NCBI RefSeq assembly: GCF_037975245.1
Contig: NC_092578.1
Coordinates: 4,096,001 to 4,160,000 of the forward strand
Reading direction: 5' to 3'
Length of the DNA stretch: 64,000 nucleotides
Source: Apostichopus japonicus
Taxonomy: Eukaryota; Echinodermata; Holothuroidea; Aspidochirotida; Stichopodidae
Position 1 is the stretch's first letter. Every line of letters starts with the position of its first letter. The notes under the pieces are model-generated. The model made no database searches, had not been told where the DNA came from, and saw nothing but the letters and a program-made list of their open reading frames with translations. Below, one piece after another: positions 10,601 through 23,100 of this stretch. The translations under genes and the position numbers were made by a program.

Positions 10601-13179
10601 TTAAAATATGATTAATGTCTGGAATGCTCCTTTTAAACTAAAAGTGACGAAAATGGAGGCCCCTTGTACTATTTAACGTATAGCTGGTTATCAATTTCAC
10701 TATTTTATAGAGATAATCGTATCTTGAACTACCCATTAAAAGCCCCATTGACTTACATACACTAAATCACAAAACTAATGTGGTCTCTAAGTCTAGATAC
10801 AAGTTCCCACCAAACACAAAACTTTGTCATAACATTTATAAAAGAGCCTCTAAAATATGTTTGTATAACGTCAAATGTGGTGTTATAGAAACGTCGGCAT
10901 AACGTTTTTATGATATATTAATGTTATATTAATGTTTTAACGAAAACATATTTTGAAATAATAGCCTGAAAACGTTTTCGTGACATATTTATTACATCAC
11001 AAATAACGTTATCAAAACAAAAGACGAAACGATTTAATAACGTTTTAAAAACGTTTTTGTGTTTGCTGGGTTCTCACTAGCTAAATGCTACCCATCACCG
11101 GATAGCTGACAAGTGGCCTTTCATAGCACCATCATCTTTCCGTATCATGACCGCGCAGATATATTGCTATCAGAGCCTGAGATATTGGTCACTTGTAAAC
11201 AAACCTTTTCACTCAATAGTTTAAAAAAAAAATTGTACGCTGCTCATATGAGGCCTAAATGGGTCTAAAATTGACTCAATTGACCCAATTTTTGCACCAC
11301 TTGAACTTCCATTCATGTTCTTCAACATACAAGCCACACAAAACCAGACCATGATTGATAACAGGTCAAAAAAGATGTTCTCCTGCTGCTTTTTGGCACT
11401 TTTCCTGAGATAGGAGAATAATCGGGTGGATGGATATAGAGGCTCTAATAGGAGTATGCCACCCGAATAATGAGTTCCTTGTTTCGCACTAAACGTATAC
11501 ATTGATCATTACACATCGACGACTAAAGGCAAATATGACTTATGTCGTCACAATTGTCGGGTTCAGAGAGAAGAAATTCTTGCATGGTGTTTAATTCTTA
11601 TAACCGAGATCATGATCCAGAGAGCAAATTACATCATCTATTATATAGGAAACATAACGATAAAATGAGATAAACAGCAGCTAATTTAATAAACACATAT
11701 TAAGGAAAAAATGTAATCAAAGAATACTCAATCTTTGGGGGGTAATGTACGCCTACGATTTATAGCTTAAAATCATAAAATCAATTACATTTCTTCATTT
11801 TTTTTTGTTGAAAAAGAAAATCGAAGCTCTCATACACATACATTTGATTTTCACCTTCTCCCGCCGTGTACTGTACGATGTACGTACTAGCATCATTGTC
11901 ATAGAAGAACTTTCCTGTACCCTGTTTTCCTATGCTTATGTCATTTCCATGGTTCTCATCCGAGCGGCAAACCTGGAATGAAACATAATGTCATTCTTGG
12001 CGTTCATTGAATGATTTCTTCAATCCCTGGCGTCGGCGGATCTAAGGGGCTGGCCTGGGGAATTCTTGACATTTCGTCGCCATGGAAACATATACTTTTA
12101 CATGTTATTATTAATTACATGGTAGAAGCAGAAGAAGAAAAAGTCAAAACCAATTCGACTATAAATTTATTTAATTGCAATGAAACTTTGTTATATTCAA
12201 CCATATAAGCCATACATTATAGTAATATACCAAATCTCTCTTTCTGGATGGGCCAACATTAGTTATGATATTATTAGTATCAAGTACCTATACCATCGGT
12301 AAATAAATCCGAAAAAATGACTTACAAAGATGAATTTAAAAAAGTGGGACGAATGCGTCGAGTTTAATCGAAAGTGTAAGCTACAGATAGTTTCATAGGA
12401 CTTCCTCTGCAATTTAATGGTAAGATTAGCTATTTGGTTAAAATATGTAATAATGAAGTTTGCCTTGGGAAGATGCTTGTTCAATATATGTGACGTCACA
12501 TGTTGTATGTGATATCACAAGTTGACCAAAGCATCACATTATGTTGTTTTTGTTGCTGTTGTTGTCGTTGCGGATGCTGTCGATGTCATGAAATTGTATT
12601 AAAAATGTGTTATGTTTTTAATTCTGCAAAAGTTACTTGACCATTCACGAAATTTCCGTTCAAAAGAGATACTGCATTGCTAAAGAGATATTTGTATCAT
12701 CATGCCTAACTCCTAACAGACCCCCTACCCTGGTGGGTATGTTAGGCGGAGGACTATACAGACCCGGGTCTCGGGGTTAGTAAGGGAGAGCCCATGGATT
12801 AAGAATTACGGAGACATCAAAAGAGGTTTGTAACTGATGGATATTTACGTACAAAGTGTGCATGCTTATATCAAATGTGTTGCAAGAAAGAAAAGACAAA
12901 AGTTAAGTTGATCCGACTTTACTTAATTATAAAATGTAGACTAATTATCATAAGAAAAGGAAGGAAAAATCCGTGTTCTCACCAAAGAATTTTTACAGGC
13001 ACCTTGATTAAAAGCGTAGCAAGGATCATAGGAATAAAGACCAGGGTCAAATGTGGTATTATATGCCGTATGGTCCTTCCATCTAGATAAAATAAATTGA
13101 ACCAGGTTATTATAACAATAATGATGACATTTAAAAAAATATATATATGTATATTTTCCTTCTCATTACGTTTTCATAT

Positions 13180-13277
<98 letters not shown>

Positions 13278-13356
13278 GAAAATCGTAATGAGTTGGAAAA
13301 TCAAGAACAGTGAAAAAACTTTCAGCCTCCACCGGGATTCGAACCACGGGCCTCCC

Positions 13357-13427
<71 letters not shown>

Positions 13428-14108
13428 TATACAGACAGACAGACGATCATATACAGGGACGGACTGTTGGTGATCTGAGCCCTCGTGCAAAATCGGTCAT
13501 TACGTCTCCATGCGCACAAGTGAGGTGGTGCTCGGTCCCTCCCCTCCCTCCCCCTAAATAAACAAAGGGTCGAAGTTTAGCCCACTTCTGAACACGAACT
13601 ATCCGAGATGCATATAAGGCTTACAGCATTTTAACGAAACCTGTACGTATTCAATCGGATTTCGTTAGGTTAGCGGGCTTCTTGTGCTCTGTGCCCTGGA
13701 GCACGCCCACGCGTGAGCATTCATTCATTGTCTCTCACGAATCCGTGGATGGAAATTGGTTGAGAACCTATATAGGTATAATATACCATCATGATACAAT
13801 GTCCCGTTTACATACTTTGTCAATCGGTGAGGCGAGTAGGCTTGTGTTATGCAAAGCATGCATGGTAAGAACAAAAATGGAGAGCGATGAATAAGGTTTG
13901 TTCGATATTTCGCCTACCTGGGACTTGCTTCCGCATTGCCAATGGGCTTTAAATTGATCACTCCTTCAGCGTTTTGGAGGGTGCATTCGTCTATCTGCAG
14001 CCCTTGGCTCGGCGTGAGAGTCACTATGCCATCTCCGGCATTGACAAAGGCAAAGCGTCCATTCAGGAAGAGCCAACATGACAATAAAAATAACAAGACG
14101 GTAGACAT
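7574..14108 (-). CDS. CD-mannose-6-phosphate-receptor-like membrane protein, paralog A (complete, 7 exons)
   Basis: Exons 14108-13918, 13082-12983, 11972-11842, 10446-10365, 9588-9485, 8700-8574 and 7669-7574 join in frame (831 bp) into 276 residues, close to the roughly 277 of vertebrate CD-MPR. In order: a signal peptide (about 1-24); a lumenal MRH-like domain with [18 protein letters not shown] at 98-100, QYTAGE and LLQC; a CCCPGLC cluster; a transmembrane helix at about 194-218; the conserved segment [19 protein letters not shown]; and a tail starting DGVTYVF and ending YESI. The juxtamembrane segment and the following DG.. are diagnostic of the M6PR family. Expected role: a Golgi/endosome/lysosome sorting receptor. 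The extra Cys and Glu/Arg loop of CD-MPR before the last MRH cysteine is not recognisable, so mannose-6-phosphate binding is uncertain. N-glycosylation sites include NTT and NDS. Confidence 0.9.
8574..8700 (-). CDS. Paralog A exon 6 (TM helix and GASG...FW.DLP segment)
   Basis: Acceptor TCTCCCATTAG, donor TTATG|GTAATT, 127 bp, identical in length to exon 6 of paralog B. Codes for [17 protein letters not shown], then [16 protein letters not shown] and MDLPNLIM, the most family-specific part of the protein. Confidence 0.92.
9073..9118. repeat. 31-nt perfect hairpin between 8-bp direct repeats
   Basis: Arms of 15 nt (9081-9095 and 9097-9111) pair exactly around one base. GCACCAAC occurs directly before (9073-9080) and at the end (9111-9118). 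This looks like a tiny foldback insertion or transposon footprint in intron 5 of paralog A. Confidence 0.6.
9485..9588 (-). CDS. Paralog A exon 5 (CCCPG cluster, start of TM helix)
   Basis: Acceptor CCATACAG, donor ATAAT|GTGAGT, 104 bp, phase 0 to phase 2. Codes for [13 protein letters not shown], a five-residue longer spacer than in paralog B, then [10 protein letters not shown] at the start of the transmembrane helix. Confidence 0.9.
10365..10446 (-). CDS. Paralog A exon 4 (last MRH cysteine)
   Basis: Acceptor TTTTACATAG, donor TATAT|GTAAGT, 82 bp, the same length and phases as exon 4 of paralog B. Codes for [20 protein letters not shown], matching TQVTLIC...EDTLEILG in paralog B. Confidence 0.88.
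10806..11070. mobile_element. AACGTT-rich short element with inverted ends (MITE-like)
   Basis: Left end CCCACCAAACACAAAAC and right end GTTTTTGTGTTTGCTGGG are inverted relatives. The inside carries many AACGTT/AACGTTTT words. About 265 bp, in intron 3 of paralog A. No clear target duplication was found. Confidence 0.6.
11842..11972 (-). CDS. Paralog A exon 3 (VCR ... YTAGE)
   Basis: Acceptor CATTCCAG, donor CAAAT|GTATGT, 131 bp, phase 0 to phase 2. Begins V-C-R as in CD-MPR (FRVCR) and ends after [16 protein letters not shown] site 13 bp earlier was rejected because it would give the wrong phase and a stop in exon 4. Confidence 0.88.
12983..13082 (-). CDS. Paralog A exon 2 ([10 protein letters not shown])
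   Basis: Acceptor TTATCTAG, donor TTTG|GTGAGA, 100 bp, phase 2 to phase 0. Codes for [20 protein letters not shown] and two cysteines (DPC, GACKN). It matches exon 2 of paralog B at DPG.Y.YDPCY.F. Confidence 0.9.
13187..13274. repeat. (TA)n microsatellite
   Basis: Almost pure TA for about 88 bp in intron 1 of paralog A, about 100 bp upstream of exon 2. Confidence 0.95.
13275..13360 (-). mobile_element. tRNA-derived SINE remnant between two (TA)n tracts
   Basis: The minus strand reads GGTTCGAATCCCGG at 13347-13333, a good pol III B box, followed by a body ending CATTACGATTTTCATT. The A-box half is replaced by a (TA)n tract. A second partial tail (TCTCATTACGTTTTCA on the plus strand) lies near 13160. 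Confidence 0.6.
13359..13430. repeat. (TA)n microsatellite, second tract
   Basis: About 70 bp of TA ending in TACAGACAGACAGACGA. It abuts the SINE remnant on the B-box side. Confidence 0.95.
13918..14108 (-). CDS. Paralog A exon 1 (signal peptide, first MRH cysteine)
   Basis: ATG opens a hydrophobic signal peptide ([17 protein letters not shown]), then [19 protein letters not shown], matching exon 1 of paralog B. Donor CCCAG|GTAGGC, phase 2. Confidence 0.88.
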
Positions 14109-14195
14109 TCTGTAAGATGTGACGTTTGTTGACAGAAACGTAATTGAAACGCCTACGGTGATATACGTCTTTTTCCAACGTCAATTTTCGTCGTA

Positions 14196-14205
14196 GTATA
14201 TATAC
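14196..14205 (-). promoter_or_regulatory. Possible TATA box of paralog A
   Basis: The minus strand reads AGTATATATACT about 88-97 bp upstream of the ATG at 14108, leaving room for a start site and a 5' UTR of about 60 nt. The sequence ACATCTTACAG just before the ATG could instead be a splice acceptor, so this is tentative. Confidence 0.3.
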
Positions 14206-15206
14206 TCTTCTCTTTCCTATAGAAGAAGCTTCGAGTCAACTTCCCGCGGCGTTTCTTTGACGATCTTTATTCAATGTTATGCTCATTAAAAGGACTACTG
14301 GCTTTATTGATGTACATAGTACAGCAATACACAAACACACAACGGTAGCTTGTGTATGTAGGTATTTGTGTGAAGGACATCAAGGTCCCATGACCAACTA
14401 CGTCAGTCATTGACAAGGAAAGATTAGCTCAGGGTGCAAAGTCGAAAACGATTAAGTTAATGCAATCTTTCCATTTTGTATAATAACTGAAATTACATCT
14501 AGCCTAAGTTATGTCATATACCACTTGCTACACATTCATCTCATAAATACGGCTTGTATAAGGGCGCGCCTCAAAAAGTGGTTGGTATTCATGTGAACAT
14601 TGTCAGATTCAGTATGTATACATTGTCACATTCAGTTCGTTCGTTACTGATGACCATATAATTATACCCGACCCCCCCTTACCTTCCCCATCCTCCACCC
14701 CTGTTTTATTAACCCTGTAATATCCAAAAACTTCGTTTTCATTTCCAAGCTGTATTATTCCGAAGTTATTCCGTATATTGTAAAACTCTTTATTACATTC
14801 ACATTACGTCGGCAGTAGCAACATCGGGATCACTTTTGGATCCACATGAGCCCGCTGTTGTCGTATCACGGTGCTGCTGTTCTTCAAGGAGCAAGTTTAG
14901 TCTAAAAACTGTAGGCTGTATAACCAGGGAGTTGCTCCCTGGTATAACTCTGTGTGTATAAATAGCTATAAGTCCTCACCAATATTGGGAAAATATTTAC
15001 TCGTTCTTGTAACATTTTTTGTGTGTGGAAAAACATGCATTTGGGATTTGAGAGAATATTGATAAGGTTAAACTGAAATGATTCAAAATGAAACTAAGAA
15101 AAGATACAGAAAATGTTTCTTCCATGTATATTTCAGCTATAGCTATATTTACATTTATACCGGTACCAAACTTTCCTTTTACCCGAAGCAACCATTTATC
15201 AGCTGA

Positions 15207-15376
<170 letters not shown>

Positions 15377-16288
15377 GGGAAGCCTTTAATAACAAGTCGT
15401 TCCGTTATTTCTAGAAAGCCGATGATAAGCCAAGGTTTACATAATATGTAACTCTATATGAGCATGAAAATACCTTTATGTGTTGCTTTTCGGCAATTTT
15501 TCGAAAGATCATTTCTCAGATGATCATTGACAAGCGCATGAAAGACTCGCTAATTGTTCGTTCAGGTTAAGGTTGGTGTCAAAAAATTCAGCCCAAGTTA
15601 TAAAACCGTCAGAAGTAGAAACATCGTACAAAAGCATTCAGCTAGAAGTTTAACACAATAGCACCTTCCATATATAATGTGATAAAGCCTCGGTTTTGCA
15701 TAATTATTCAAAAAGCGTTATAGTAAATACAAAAATTGAGTGATTGCTATCGTTAGTATATCAAAAGCAAACGCTACATAACAAGTATACAAAGAATTGT
15801 CAGCCTACTAATAATCTTTCAAAATAAACCTGTATAAAATATAAACTGAAACATGAAAGACATGATTTTCATATCATCATTTTGCGAAATTTTAAGTAAT
15901 TTCTCGCTATCCCTTGTATCAATTCCTTCATTTCCATTGGCAAATATTGAAAAAGTAGAATCTTATATTGATGTTCTAACTATAGTGGCAACGTTGAGTT
16001 AAAAAAAAAATGAAATAAAAGTATCCATCAAACAGATATACATGTTAAAAAGGATCTTCAAACTTTAACGATTCTTATATCGGAATTTATATTTTACTTA
16101 AATGATAAAATCCAAGACTTGTTGCTACCGTATTATTGTAACACTTCTTTATTCATAAAAGAGTACATTTGCATTAACATTACATCAAATTTGGTCATGT
16201 TTTTGAGGAAAAGTTCCTTGGAAATTGAGACAAAGTAATAAAAAAACTAGAACAACACAACACATTAATCCTATATAATCCACTAGAC

Positions 16289-16677
16289 CAGGGTTTCCCT
16301 AACTGGGGTGCATGAACCCCCAGGGGGTGCGTGAGTCCATCCCAGGGGGTTCGTGAAACGTTTCTGAAAGTCAAAACTAGAGTACTCTTTGTTGAACTAA
16401 AATCAGATATATCATATAATTTAGTAATGTACAAAAGTCGTACCTATCGACAAACTCTTTTCGCGTTCCATACGGATATATGCTGCCATAGTAATACCGT
16501 ACCGTGCATTTTTCATTACATTATTACACTATGAACTTGATCTTTTACGAAGCACTGTTATGCGTATTATAGTATAATAATGACTCAGATCGTGTCTCGA
16601 AAAGTTGGGGGTTCGTGAACAACTCTGAAATCCACAGGGGGTTCGTGGGGGGGGGGAATAAATTTAGGGAAACCCTG
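16289..16677. mobile_element. hAT-type MITE with 8-bp target duplication
   Basis: 389 bp. Ends are CAGGGTTTCCCTAA and its inverse TTAGGGAAACCCTG. It is flanked by CACTAGAC at 16281-16288 and again at 16678-16685. Terminal sequence and 8-bp duplication fit hAT non-autonomous elements. No transposase is encoded. A related copy is at 27425-27770. Confidence 0.92.
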
Positions 16678-16915
16678 CACTAGACTATATCTCTTTTATT
16701 TACTTAATGCTTTGATATGTGTTAAGTTATAGCGTGTATTTGACCGATTGTAATATATAAAGAAAATGGGGTCCACCTAATCATAATATCGGTCTCGAAA
16801 GAAAAGACAGCTCGAAAGACCCGTGGGGTGGGGGTATTGGACTCGAAGTCGCGGATATACATTACTTTAATTGTGGCATGATAAATACCGATCGACAGGT
16901 GTATTTTGGGGTTAT

Positions 16916-16921
16916 TTTATT
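16916..16921 (-). terminator. Probable polyadenylation signal of paralog B
   Basis: AATAAA on the minus strand about 95 nt after the TGA at 17016, the first canonical signal downstream of the stop. Confidence 0.5.
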
Positions 16922-17015
16922 ACCCATGACCGGCATTCGCATTTGAGTTCACGAAACCACTGCTCTTCGTCATACAACTTAAACGACCAGTCAAAAAACC
17001 ACCGGATGAAATTTA

Positions 17016-17111
17016 TCATATACTCTCGTAGTTGGACTTTGGTCCGGTTCCTGGTGCTTCCGAGATGGACTCGGTTCCTTGTCCACATGTGAAGACAAAA
17101 TTAACACCCTC
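17016..17111 (-). CDS. Paralog B exon 7 (tail, YESI, stop)
   Basis: Acceptor CTCTTAATTAG, 96 bp to TGA at 17018-17016. Codes for EGVNFVFTCGQGTES ... PGTGPKSNYESI, the same length as exon 7 of paralog A. Confidence 0.9.
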   Translation of the reverse strand, partial: EGVNFVFTCGQGTESISEAPGTGPKSNYESI

Positions 17112-20100
17112 CTAATTAAGAGAAGAGGAAAGAAATGTTTCATATACAATATTTAATACTGATTAAAACGTTTAACCGACTACACCACGCACATTAGGTC
17201 TCAATTATCCTCTGCTAAAGACCCTGCTGGATCGGAACGTTATTCCCCCCCACCCGCCCCCCCCCCTCTAAGTCGTGTATTTTCAAACAACGGCTTTTTC
17301 ACAAAGGAAATGTTAAAAGCTTTTTTATCTTCTGCTCTTACTCTTTGAAATTCTTCATTCTTAAGAAGCAAATACATTGTTTGAGTAATTTGTCAATTAA
17401 TCTCATTGCTGCTTGGCCATCAAATATCCTCCCCCACACCCCCCACCCCTCCCCCTCTTCCAAATTCCGGCGCTTCGTGATGATCTGGTGCCACTGAATG
17501 CGCAAAAAAAAACGAGGAGGAGGAGAAGGAGAAGGAAAAGGAGAAGGAAAAGGAGAAGGAGGAGGAGCAGGAGTAGGAGAAGGAGAAGGAGACAAAAGCA
17601 CTTACAGAGATTAACTTCGGAAGATCAGACCAGAACTCGTGGTTCGGAATCAGTTCAATGCCTGAAGCTCCTCTCACAAATTTCATGTAGAGCATTCCGA
17701 AGAGCAAATAAATGAAAACCGCACAGACAAATCTGCAACAGAGAGAATATACATAGGTTTTAAAAGTATCTCTTCTAAGATCCGATTGAAGGTTTGAAGG
17801 TTTTTTAAGGTTGGGGACTAACTAGCAACGGGTTCGAGTGGTGGCAGGGTCTAACCAGTCCATATATGAATTGCGGCATGGGCCTTAACACCCATGATCC
17901 TTAGCCTGTATTTTAAGGCATTCGCATATATATATAAATAGTTCGCCGACCACGGTCTTGCAGGGAGCCTGGAACCGGTTCTGCAATATTCTGCATGTTC
18001 CAGCTAGATGAGTCAATGCGGATATCAAAACAGTGCAAATTTATACCTTTCTCGTTGGATATTTTATTAGGCTACATCGAAAAACGTGCGTCCCTTTCTC
18101 CACAGGTATGCGATATCCACTAGTTCCAAACTTTAAGCAAACATTTTGAAAACTTACTTTTTTGCAGTAAATTTTAAATGGACTTTCTGAATCATATCAC
18201 GAAGATGAAAAAAAACGTACTGGGGGGGGGGGGGGTTGAAGTACGGGTAGTAAGACGAAGAGATATAGTCTACATACATGCGTATAAGTCAGTTTTCATA
18301 TTACGCCACCCCGCCACACACCCCAACAGTACAGTTGTATAGTTACAATCGTATTTATGCATAGTCATAGTAATAAACTCACAAGATGCACAAAACGCTG
18401 CCGAAGCTCAGACCCGATTTGCTATCATCACAAACACCTGGACAGCAGCAACGTGACGTCAATGTCATTTTCTGGATAAAATTGATGGAAGAGGATTAAA
18501 AGTTAAGTTGATATTTCAGCCAGGCGATTAGGTAAAAAAACAAGAGGGCACTGTGGTTCCTTGCTTGTGGTATATGACAATACACGTAATATTATCAAGC
18601 AAGATTGGGCTGAAATAGTCCAAGTAATTGTGGTCCTACATGTTCCCATAAAGTAACCAACACTATAGCCAACACTTTTGTGATCACAAAATGTGATCGG
18701 ATTTTTTATCAAAAGGCACTTTTGAGATCTAAATATGGCGTTGCAAATGTAACAAATATAAGAGACCTACAAGCGTGTCAACAGATATGATAACAATGGT
18801 GACCTCAGATGACATGACCTTTAAGTTTCAAAATGTTCCACCACCCCATTCACAACTTGTCCCAAAATATCAACCATGTCACACCTTGGCATTGAGATTT
18901 AATTGCATTAAATGTCAACAAATTAACTTTGAACTTGGATGTAACTTCACACACAAAGGTCACCCGGAGGTCAACCAATTGAAATTTTTGATCGGTGAGA
19001 CCTAAATAGAGCATGACTGTAAAAATTCAAACATTTTTTCTTTGCCCATTTTCTCCCCCCATAATACTACTTTTTTAACATTAGCTGACCTTTGGTGACC
19101 TTGTATCACATGACCGTTAAGTTTGAAAATATTCCCCTATACCATTTGCAACTACTCCAAAATTATCAACCTTGTCACACCTCGGAACTGGGAGTTATTG
19201 CATTAAATGTCTGAAAATTAACTTTGACCTCATATAACTTCGCACACGAAGGTCACACGGGGGTCAACCCATTGACATTTATGATCAGAAGGTACCTTTG
19301 ACATCTGAAAATAGCATCAAAACTGTAAAAATCCCTAAAACACTAAAAAGGTCACCAGAGGTCAAATTGAGGTCAAGGGTCACCCAGATGCGGGTCGACA
19401 ATTGGATTACATTGAAGCAACTCCCAACCCTAACGGACAATTTGTTCTCAAGTTATCGCAAAAATACTAGTTTTTTATCATTAATTGACCTTTGGTGACC
19501 TCGGATCACATGACCATTAAGTTTGAAAATATACCCCTATACCATTTGCAACTTGTCTCAAAATATCAACTGTGTAACACCTTGGCACTGGGAGTTATTA
19601 CACTAAATGTCTGAAAATTAACTTTGACCTCATATAACTTAACATACAAAGGTCACCTTGGGTCAACTTATTGACATTTTTGATTGATGAGACCTAAATT
19701 AGAGCGTCAAACTATACAAGACCAAACATTCTTTTCTTTGCCCATTTTCTACCCCCAAAATACTAGTTTTTTGACATTAATTGACCTTTGGTGACCTCGG
19801 ATCACATGACCGTTAAGTTTGAAAATATTCCCCTATACCATTTGCAACTTGTCCAAAAATATCAACCATGCCACACCTTGGAATTGGGAGTTGTTGCATT
19901 AAATGTCTGAAAATTAACTTTGACCTTGTATAACTTCGCACACGAAGGTCACACGGATGTCAACCAATTGACATTTTTGATCGGAAGGTACCTTTGATAT
20001 CCAAATCTAGCATCAAAACCAAACATTTTCTTTTTTGATCATTTCCTCCCAAAATAAGCACATTTTTTCTAATGTGACCTTTGACCTTTTGACCTTGGTT

Positions 20101-23100
20101 TCAGATGTAGTTTAATCTCCTGATTCCAAAAAACAAAACAAAAAGTCTGTACAACCATCCTAACTCCGACCGAAAAACTTTGACCCCATATAACTTCGCA
20201 CATAAAGGTCACACGGGGTCAACCTATTGACATTTATGATCAGAAGGTACCTTTGACATCTGAAAATAGCATCGAAACTGTAAAAATCCCAAAAACACGA
20301 AAAGGTCACCAGAGGTCAAATTGAGGTCAAGGGTCACCCAGATGCGGGTCGACAATTGGATTACATTGAGGCAACTCCCAACCCTAACAGACATTTCGTT
20401 CTCAAGTTATTGCAAAATACTAGTTTTTTTATCATTAATTGACCTTTGGTGACCTCGGATCACATGACCGTTAAGTTTGAAAATGCTCCCCTAACCAGTT
20501 CACAACTTGTCTCAAAATATCAATCTTGTGGCACATTGGCACTGGGAGTTATAGCAGTTTTAATATTTTCGGTTTTTGGACCATAACTGACCTTTGGTGA
20601 CCTTTGTGGGCACCAAAAACAATAGGGCACACCTTCTCCATATGGCGGATCTATAGTCCAAGTTTGGCCTCAATCCAACATTCCCTTATTGAGATAGAGC
20701 GTACCCAAGCAAGTGTCACAGACGCACATACACACATACATACATACACACATACATACATACACACACACATACGCCAACCTGACTGCATAGGTTCCTT
20801 TTGCTAAAGCAAGGAACCAAAAAGGTGACAAAGATGAGGGCCATCCGCAATGTAACCCCCTCCCCCACCCCCTCCCACTCAGTTTTTTCAATCTTACACA
20901 AAATTATTTATGAGCAAAAAACCTTGTGTTGAGGGCTACCTAGTATATAGACCTAACTATAGTCTAAATATGCCTCAGAAGTCAGATTACACCATTTGAC
21001 GTTTAAACCAAACAAGAGCCCAAGGGCACTGTGGTTCCTTGCTTGGGGTATATGACAATACACATAATATTATCGAGCAAGATTGGGCTGAAATAGTCCA
21101 AGTAATTGTGGTCCTACATGTTCCCATAAAGTAACCAACACTATAGCCAACACTTTTGTGATCACAAAATGTGACCGGATTTTTTATCAAAAGGCACTTT
21201 TGAGATCTAAATATGGCGTCGCAAATGTAAGAAATATAAGAGACCTACAAGCGTGTCAACAGATATGATAACAATGGTGACCTCAGATGACATGACCTTT
21301 AAGTTTCAAAATGTTCCACCACCCCATTCACAACTTGTCCCAAAATATCAACCATGTCACACCTTGGCATTGAGATTTAATTGCATTAAATGTCAAAAAA
21401 TTAACTTTGAACTTGTATGTAACTTCACACACAAAGGTCACCCGGAGGTCAACCAATTGAAATTTTTGATCGGTGAGACCTAAATAGAGCATGACTGTAA
21501 AAAATTCAAACATTTTTTCTTTGCCCATTTTCTCCCCCATAATACTACTTTTTTAACATTAGCTGACCTTTGGTGACCTTGTATCACATGACCGTTAAGT
21601 TTGAAACTATTCCCCTATACCATTTGCAACTACTCCAAAAATATCAACCTTGTCACACCTTGGAACTGGGAGTTATTGCATTAAATGTCTGAAAATTAAC
21701 TTTGACCTCATATAACTTCGCACACGAAGGTCACACGGGGGTCAACCCATTGACATTTATGATCAGAAGGTACCTTTGACATCTGAAAATAGCATCAAAA
21801 CTGTAAAAATCCCTAAAACACTAAAAAGGTCACCAGAGGTCACCAGAGGTCAAATTGAGGTCAAGGGTCACCCAGATGCGGGTCGACAATTGGATTACAT
21901 TGAAGCAACTCCCAACCCTAACGGACAATTTGTTCTCAAGTTATCGCAAAAAATACTAGTTTTTTATCATTAATTGACCTTTGGTGACCTTGGATCACAT
22001 GACCGTTAAGTTTGAAAATATTCCCCTATACCATTTGCAACTTGTCTCAAAATATCAACTGTGTAACACCTTGGCACTGGGAGTTATTACACTAAATGTC
22101 TGAAAATTAACTTTGACCTCATATAACTTAACATACAAAGGTCACCTTGGGTCACCTTATTGACATTTTTGATTGATGAGACCTAAATTAGAGCATCAAA
22201 CTATAAAAATTCAAACATTTTTTTCCTTGCCCATTTTCTACCCCCAAAATACTAGTTTTTTGACATTAATTGACCTTTGGTGACCTCGGATCACATGACC
22301 GTTAAGTTTGAAAATATTCCCCTATACCATTTGCAACTTGTCCAAAAATATCAACCATGTCACACCTTGGAACTGGGAGTTGTTGCATTAAATGTCTGAA
22401 AATTAACTTTGACCTCGTATAACTTCGCACACGAAGGTCACACGGATGTCAACCAATTGACATTTTTGATCGGAAGGTACCTTTGATATCCAAATCTAGC
22501 ATCAAAACCAAACATTTTCTTTTTTGCTCGTTTCCTCCCAAAATAAGCACATTTTTTCTAATGTGACCTTTGACCTTTTGACCTTGGTTTCAGATGTAGT
22601 TTAATCTCCTGATTCCAAAAAACAAAACGAAAAGTCTGTACAACCATCCTAACTCCGACCGAAAAACTTTGACCCCATATAACTTCGCACATAAAGGTCA
22701 CACGGGGTCAACCTATTGACATTTATGATCAGAAGGTACCTTTGACACCTGAAAATAGCATTGAAACTGTAAAAATCCCCAAAACACGAAAAGGTCACCA
22801 GAGGTCAAATTGAGGTCAAGGGTCACCCAGATGCAGGTCGACAATTGGATTACATTGAGGCAACTCCCAACCCTAACAGACATTTCGTTCTCAAGTTATT
22901 GCAAAAATACTAGTTTTTTATCATTAATTGACCTTTGGTGACCTCGGATCACATGACCGTTAAGTTTGAAAATGCTCCCCTAACCAGTTCACAACTTGTC
23001 CCAAAATATCAATCTTGTCGCACATTGGCACTGGGAGTTATTGCAGTTTTAATATTTTTGGTTTTTGGACTATAACTGACCTTTGGTGACCTTTGTGGGC

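Noticed and set aside
11855-11860. Alternative donor GTGAAA for exon 3 of paralog A (and GTGAAC in B)
   Set aside because: It would end in phase 1 and force a stop codon in exon 4; the GTATGT/GTAAGA sites 13 bp further give phase 2 and an aligned protein.
13097-13490. Frames of alternating Ile-Tyr
   Set aside because: (TA)n microsatellite translation.
18775-21540. Repeated 76-codon frames in the TGACCT-rich elements
   Set aside because: Same frame in both copies only because the copies are near-identical; the longer tandem blocks show frame breaks.
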